64,000 bases of DNA from assembly GCA_028693165.1 (NCBI GenBank), contig JAQUVX010000017.1:25712-89711 (forward strand), written 5' to 3'. The translations under genes and the position numbers were made by a program. The DNA is from Lachnospiraceae bacterium (lineage in GTDB: Bacteria; Bacillota; Clostridia; Lachnospirales; Lachnospiraceae). Every line of letters starts with the position of its first letter. Within the stretch, counting starts at the first letter, position 1. Below, in pieces: positions 60,901 to 64,000 of the stretch. The notes under the pieces were generated by a model. It worked only from the letters and a program-made list of their open reading frames with translations, searched no databases and was not told where the DNA came from.

Positions 60901-61766
60901 TGACGCATCAGATACAGCACCGCAGCTCGAAAGAAAAGCTGCTGAATTTCAAGGCTGACGGGGAGAACCCGGCGCGGACGCAGCTGTTGGAACGGCTGGA
61001 ATTTGTCTATCCGCACGAGGCGGATATCCGGCTGCACACTAAGATGTCGGTGTCGGAGCTGAAACAGCAGGGCCAGCTTCTGGATGAGGCGGAGAGTGTG
61101 CGCATGGAAGGGGCAGAGGCAGCGGATGCTGGTGCGTCAGGACGCCCGGCACAGGGTAAGCAGTCTGTGTCGCCGGTCCGGGATCGGGTGGCAGCTCCGT
61201 TTGCGGCGGTGCCGGGAGACAATCTGGGTGCGACCCGCGGAACCGCATACCACCGGGCGATGGAGCTGCTTCCCTTCGATCAGATCGAGCGGCTGGAGGA
61301 TGTTAAGCGCTGCCTGGCGGACATGGTGGCAAAGCAGAGGTTCACACAGGAAAACTATGATCTGATCGACCCGGCGGAGATCTGGACGTTTTTGCAGTCC
61401 GCTCTCGGCGTGCGGATGCGAAACGCGCAGCGGGAGGGGCGGCTTCACAAGGAGCAGCAGTTTGTCATGGGGATGCCTGCCCGGCAGATGGGGGCGGCAG
61501 ACTCGGATGAACTGGTGATCATCCAGGGAATCATCGATGCCTTCTTCGAGGAGGATGGTCAGCTTGTGCTGATGGATTACAAGACCGACAAGGTGTCAAA
61601 GCCGGAAATTTTGATGGAACATTATAAAAAACAGCTTGATTATTACGAACATGCACTGACACAGATGACCGGCATGCGGGTCAGGGAGAAAATCATCTAC
61701 TCACTGACTTTGCAGCAGGAAATCCTATGTTGTACAGAAGAACAGAAAGAAGGAACACAGCTATGA
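57963..61766 (+). CDS. addA: AddA subunit of the AddAB helicase-nuclease
   Basis: A 1267-residue UvrD-type helicase/nuclease. Walker A is SAAAGSGKTAVLVERI, motif II VLVDEYQDSN, motif V/VI TIHKSKGLE-like SIHKSKGLEFP and LYVAMTRAKEKL, and the nuclease motif LMDYKTDKV near the C-terminus. Two low-complexity, Ala/Gly/Asp-rich insertions lie near residues 705-730 and 1050-1080 and are probably surface linkers. The start at 57963 (GGGAGGAA upstream) lies inside the addB end. The stop overlaps the MATE gene (ATGA). Confidence 0.96.
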   Translation: MSEKSVNWTREQQQVIESRGRNLLVSAAAGSGKTAVLVERIIRMVTEGEHPLDIDKLLVMTFTNAAAAEMRERIGAAIEQRLQQSPENEHVQIQAALVHHAQITTIDSFCLHVIRNHFNLLDLDPSFRIGDEGELLLLRGDVMEELLEDHYCKDEAGFQQFVETYAQGKSDAGIDDYILQVYTFSQSNPYPDQWIEQCRAELLAGEHTAWMQFLMDDLRKQVQELRMQLADALEVCEQDEILNAYAPMLTQDARQLSGVEQAEEFQELYDRLNSVAWDRLATVRNKEVDLEKKAYVTGCRDRVKKAVGKMQELYCFEPPEEMFEDLAGTGAAVAVLLDLAQEFAVRFQEKKRERNLVDFNDLEHEALKVLIRLEEGKTVYTEAADELSHQFEEVLVDEYQDSNLVQEALLLAVSRERFGQHNVFMVGDVKQSIYKFRLARPELFLEKYETYEPYEAGDGSDKKIELHQNFRSRGQVLEAINDVFYQIMTQNLGNIRYTEETALHPGAGFPDEDGPERMAELLVVDTGSAALSQMEDEAADYTAKELEAKLIAGKIRQLTDPEQGLSVVDKKHSEQGGMRRAQYRDIVILLRSTTGWIETLLEVLMNEGIPAYAESRMGYFTTIEVETILSILSVIDNPMQDIPLAAVLKSPVVGMSDTELALMMAWYRARIAKGQDRGIYGAMRGLLDVEALEKETEAEAGAGALGAAGTDIGTDAGALVACRRRLLAFHEMLTEFRQQSTYLPIHELLYQIYERTGYYSYVSAMPAGETRKANLDMLVEKAASYEQTSYKGLFHFIRYIENLKKYNSDFGEAATVGEEDNTVRIMSIHKSKGLEFPIVFLAGMGKKFNRQDVYGRILIDPELGIGTDYLDLEHRLKTTTLKKNALRRKMELDNLGEELRVLYVAMTRAKEKLILTGTDRYLAKTFEKYAQVPLVNGQIPYTILSTAGSYLDWILMTLGSQKVRICVKEIPLTQIIGEELTHQIQHRSSKEKLLNFKADGENPARTQLLERLEFVYPHEADIRLHTKMSVSELKQQGQLLDEAESVRMEGAEAADAGASGRPAQGKQSVSPVRDRVAAPFAAVPGDNLGATRGTAYHRAMELLPFDQIERLEDVKRCLADMVAKQRFTQENYDLIDPAEIWTFLQSALGVRMRNAQREGRLHKEQQFVMGMPARQMGAADSDELVIIQGIIDAFFEEDGQLVLMDYKTDKVSKPEILMEHYKKQLDYYEHALTQMTGMRVREKIIYSLTLQQEILCCTEEQKEGTQL

Positions 61767-63109
61767 TGAAAGATTTGACAGAAGGAAATCCGCAAAACCT
61801 GCTCTGGAGATTTACGATCCCCATGTTTATCAGCGTGATTTTCCAGCAGATGTACAACATCGCGGACAGTGTGATTGCAGGCAAATTCGCGGGCGAGGAC
61901 GCGCTGGCGGCAGTGGGGGCCTCCTATCCGATCACCATGATTTTCATGGCGATTGCGGTGGGAAGCAACATCGGCTGTTCGGTGGTCATCTCCCAGTTTT
62001 TCGGGGCGAAGCGCTATGATCAGATGAAAACCTCTGTTTATACGACCCTGATCTCTGCGACGGTGTTGTCCATTCTTCTGACGATCGCAGGACTTTTGGG
62101 AAGCCGCGGCCTGCTGGAGATGATCCGGACACCGGAGAATATCTTTGCTTCCGGGGATCTGTATCTGCGGATCTACATAGGCGGTTTTTTGTTTTTGTAT
62201 CTGTATAATGTTGCGACCGGAATCTTCACATCGCTTGGCGATTCGAAGACTCCGCTGTATTTTCTGATTGGTTCCTCCATCGGAAATGTGGTTCTGGATT
62301 ACTGGTTTGTGGCGAAGCTGGGGTTTGGTGTGGCCGGTGTGGCCTGGGCGACCTTTATCGCACAGGGCATCGCCTGTGTGCTGGCATTGATTACCATGGC
62401 ATTTCGTTTGAGGACTGTGAAGACCGAGCAGCCGCCGGTGCTGTTTTCCATGGATATGCTGAAGCATATCAGCATGATTGCGGTTCCGAGTATTCTGCAG
62501 CAGAGCTTTATCTCGATCGGCAATATTTTTGTACAGGGTCTGATCAATTCCTTCGGCTCCTCCGTGATCGCGGGTTACTCTGCGGCGGTCAAGCTGAATA
62601 CCTTTACGCTCACCAGCTTTACGACACTGGGCAACGGAATCTCCAGCTTTACGGCTCAGAATCTGGGCGCCGGAAAGGTCAACCGCATCAAGGAGGGGAT
62701 GAAGGGCGGTGTCAAACTGGGCCTCCTGCTTGCGGTTCCGTTTCTCATCGCGTTCTTTGGCTTTGGGGATGGCTGCATGTCCCTGTTTATGAAAGAGGAC
62801 AGTGTGGTGGCGACGCAGACGGGTGTGCAGTTTTTGCGCATCGTGTCTCCCTTCTATCTGGTGGTTGCCATGAAGCTGGTATCGGACGGTGTGCTGCGGG
62901 GATCTGGCTCCATGAAGGAATTCATGACGGCAACCTTCTCCGATCTGATTCTGCGTGTGCTGCTGTCCTTTGTGCTGGCGGGCCTCTGGGGACCGACCGG
63001 TGTCTGGCTGTCCTGGCCGGTGGGCTGGATCGTCGGTGCCGTGCTGTCGCTGTATTTTAACCGCAGGGTGATGAAAAAAATGGAGATCATGATGGCCGAC
63101 AGGGCCTGA
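61763..63109 (+). CDS. MATE family efflux transporter
   Basis: A 448-residue membrane protein with 12 hydrophobic segments, starting with the MATE-typical TEGNPQNLLWRFTIPMFISVIFQQMYNIADSVIAGKFAG. The second half repeats the pattern (MIAVPSILQQSFISIGNIFVQGLIN). It exports organic cations, drugs or metabolites by ion antiport. Its start codon overlaps the addA stop, so it is translationally coupled to a DNA-repair enzyme, perhaps just by operon packing. The substrate is unknown. Confidence 0.92.
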   Translation: MMKDLTEGNPQNLLWRFTIPMFISVIFQQMYNIADSVIAGKFAGEDALAAVGASYPITMIFMAIAVGSNIGCSVVISQFFGAKRYDQMKTSVYTTLISATVLSILLTIAGLLGSRGLLEMIRTPENIFASGDLYLRIYIGGFLFLYLYNVATGIFTSLGDSKTPLYFLIGSSIGNVVLDYWFVAKLGFGVAGVAWATFIAQGIACVLALITMAFRLRTVKTEQPPVLFSMDMLKHISMIAVPSILQQSFISIGNIFVQGLINSFGSSVIAGYSAAVKLNTFTLTSFTTLGNGISSFTAQNLGAGKVNRIKEGMKGGVKLGLLLAVPFLIAFFGFGDGCMSLFMKEDSVVATQTGVQFLRIVSPFYLVVAMKLVSDGVLRGSGSMKEFMTATFSDLILRVLLSFVLAGLWGPTGVWLSWPVGWIVGAVLSLYFNRRVMKKMEIMMADRA

Positions 63110-63122
63110 AAGGAAGAAAAGC

Positions 63123-63311
63123 ATGAAGAAAAAAACGCAGTCGAGCTGTGAGAGCTGTATGTACTATGAATATGATGAAGAATATGAATGCTATACCTGC
63201 GAAATGAATCTGGATGAGGATGAGATGGCACAGTTTATCCAGAATCGGTTTTATGAATGTCCGTACTACCGTCTGGGCGACGAGTATGTGATCGTGAGAA
63301 AGCAGTTGTAA
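63123..63311 (+). CDS. DUF6472 family small protein
   Basis: A 62-residue acidic protein with a cysteine pattern C-x2-C...C-x2-C...C (SCESCMYYEYDEEYECYTCEMNL...YECPYYR), probably binding zinc or iron. It matches my recollection of DUF6472, a family of unknown function in Clostridia. The RBS GAAAGGAAG lies 5 bases before the ATG. It follows the MATE gene by 13 bases and ends 2 bases from the convergent next gene. Confidence 0.8.
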   Translation: MKKKTQSSCESCMYYEYDEEYECYTCEMNLDEDEMAQFIQNRFYECPYYRLGDEYVIVRKQL

Positions 63312-63313
63312 GA

Positions 63314-63766
63314 TCACGTCCAGGTTTCTAACAGTTCGGCCAGAATCCCTGCGGCATCGGTGATGCAGTCAGCGCAGGGACGTTCTTTATAATAATCCGT
63401 GGTGCGCGCGGAGGGGGTGGGGTCATCGGACGCATGATCCAGTCCCAGCAGATCGCGGCAGAGAATGCTTCCGTGCTGCTCCTGAAAGCGCCGCGCCAGA
63501 AGCTGCACCCGCTCATACTGGAGCTTCTTTCCGGCATCATCGGCAGGATCGCTGTAGCCGCAGCGCATACCGAGCACCAGAAACATCCCGCTGACGGCAC
63601 CGCAGACCTCACGGAGCCGGCCCATGCCGCCGCCGAAGGAGGAAGCCATGCGCGCCGCGGCCGCCTGCTCCAAGCCCAGTTCCTCGTGAAAGGCAAGGAA
63701 TACGGACTGGGCGCAGTTGTATCCTTCCAGAAAATATGCACGTGCTTTTTCGCTGTGATCGGTCAT
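63314..63766 (-). CDS. C-GCAxxG-C-C family protein (redox-active cysteines)
   Basis: A 150-residue protein of the PF09719 family. Motifs are a first Cys in GYNCAQSV, the FGGGMGRLREVCGAVSG segment (C-G-A-x-S-G) and further Cys in SILCRDLLG and RPCADCI. Such proteins are common in anaerobes, often near redox or metal genes, and their function is not established. AGGAGG lies 8 bases upstream of the start. The gene has a well-matched promoter at 63796-63824. Confidence 0.9.
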   Translation of the reverse strand: MTDHSEKARAYFLEGYNCAQSVFLAFHEELGLEQAAAARMASSFGGGMGRLREVCGAVSGMFLVLGMRCGYSDPADDAGKKLQYERVQLLARRFQEQHGSILCRDLLGLDHASDDPTPSARTTDYYKERPCADCITDAAGILAELLETWT

Positions 63767-63795
63767 GCGGACGCCTCCTGAATTGGTTTTTCCTT

Positions 63796-63824
63796 ATTCT
63801 ACTTCGAAATGGCGGCTTCGTCAA
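63796..63824 (-). promoter_or_regulatory. Promoter of the C-GCAxxG-C-C gene
   Basis: On the minus strand TTGACG (63824-63819), a 17-bp spacer and TAGAAT (63801-63796). Confidence 0.7.
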
Positions 63825-63832
63825 TGACACCA

Positions 63833-63861
63833 TTGACATTTTGGCGGAAAGATGATATTTT
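63833..63861 (+). promoter_or_regulatory. Divergent promoter facing the window end
   Basis: TTGACA (63833-63838), a 17-bp spacer and TATTTT (63856-63861). Together with the opposite promoter it forms the inverted repeat GTCAATG-ACAC-CATTGAC (63820-63837). No gene in the window follows it. Confidence 0.4.
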
Positions 63862-63905
63862 ATAAGCATTAAATCCCCATCTTTGACACTTTATTACGAT
63901 GAAAA

Positions 63906-63956
63906 TCCCAGAAACCGTTGAAAAATCAATAGTTTCTGGGACTTATTTATTTTTAT
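63906..63956. terminator. Terminator-like hairpin near the window end
   Basis: TCCCAGAAAC pairs perfectly with GTTTCTGGGA, with T-rich sequence on both sides. It could terminate a gene entering from the right on the minus strand. Confidence 0.65.
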
Positions 63957-64000
63957 GAAAAGCGTACTAACTTTCTGTGTCTATCGTAGTTTTGACTTGC
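63953..64000 (-). CDS. Possible C-terminal tail of a gene entering from the window end, partial
   Basis: On the minus strand the last 48 bases read as 15 codons (ASQNYDRHRKLVRFS) and TAA, followed at once by the hairpin at 63906-63941. The basic tail is gene-like in its setting, but the stretch is too short to identify. Confidence 0.25.
   Translation of the reverse strand, partial: ASQNYDRHRKLVRFS

Noticed and set aside
1-64000. tRNA, rRNA, prophage or conjugative elements
   Set aside because: I found no tRNA-like cloverleaf with a T-loop, no rRNA sequence, no phage structural genes and no integrase.

Overview
The window looks like a chromosomal segment of an anaerobic gut Firmicute of class Clostridia, most likely Lachnospiraceae. 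The evidence is the moderate-to-high GC coding style with strong AGGAGG ribosome binding sites, sigma-A promoters of TTGACA-17-TATAAT type, an [FeFe] hydrogenase, TRAP transporters with a sulfatase, a ferredoxin-type aldo/keto reductase, AddAB recombination genes, and several small families typical of that group (DUF6472, DUF5662, C-GCAxxG-C-C, SEC-C). No rRNA, tRNA, CRISPR array or complete insertion sequence was seen.

Layout. 1-7.9 kb: the end of a molybdenum hydroxylase gene, a NUDIX hydrolase, a soluble ABC-class ATPase, an M32 carboxypeptidase, a Gfo/Idh/MocA oxidoreductase, a 29-bp tandem duplication and a subtilisin-like (S8) protease. 7.9-8.7 kb: an AT-rich small-gene islet with DUF3791, a DUF3990 gene destroyed by an internal deletion, and a third small gene; it looks like a decayed toxin-antitoxin-like module. 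8.8-20.9 kb: a FliB-type lysine methylase, a transglutaminase-like protein, an MFS exporter, a double-NUDIX protein overlapping cysK, a YihY membrane protein, a heterodimeric ABC exporter with one degenerate ATP site, and a TetR/aldo-keto reductase pair.

21-34.8 kb is an accessory metabolic region. It holds a YesM/YesN-type two-component system followed by a DctPQM TRAP transporter and a Cys-type sulfatase, an IS30-type transposase remnant, a GntR regulator divergent from a DcuC-like carrier with a PatB/MalY C-S lyase, and a TAXI-type TRAP transporter with fused permease. Internal terminators probably set unequal expression within these operons.

35-50 kb is mostly housekeeping: VanZ and SEC-C proteins, a methyltransferase, Hsp33, a nucleoside salvage operon (uridine phosphorylase, deoC, cdd, deoB), a cold shock protein, a DUF5662 protein, a D-cysteine desulfhydrase-like enzyme, an [FeFe] hydrogenase with a consensus promoter and overlapping palindrome, a PD-(D/E)XK-like protein, pyrG and ftsH. 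50-54.5 kb: a MerR regulator divergent from a secreted flavoprotein reductase with two FMN-attachment domains, separated by a classic 19-bp-spacer MerR promoter, plus a membrane protein with a degenerate FMN-binding domain. 54.5-64 kb: addB-addA-MATE as a tightly overlapping operon, a DUF6472 protein and a C-GCAxxG-C-C protein.

The best candidates for little-described biology are the MerR/extracellular flavin reductase/degenerate FMN-bind cluster, the sensor-TRAP-sulfatase locus, and the broken DUF3791/DUF3990 module.
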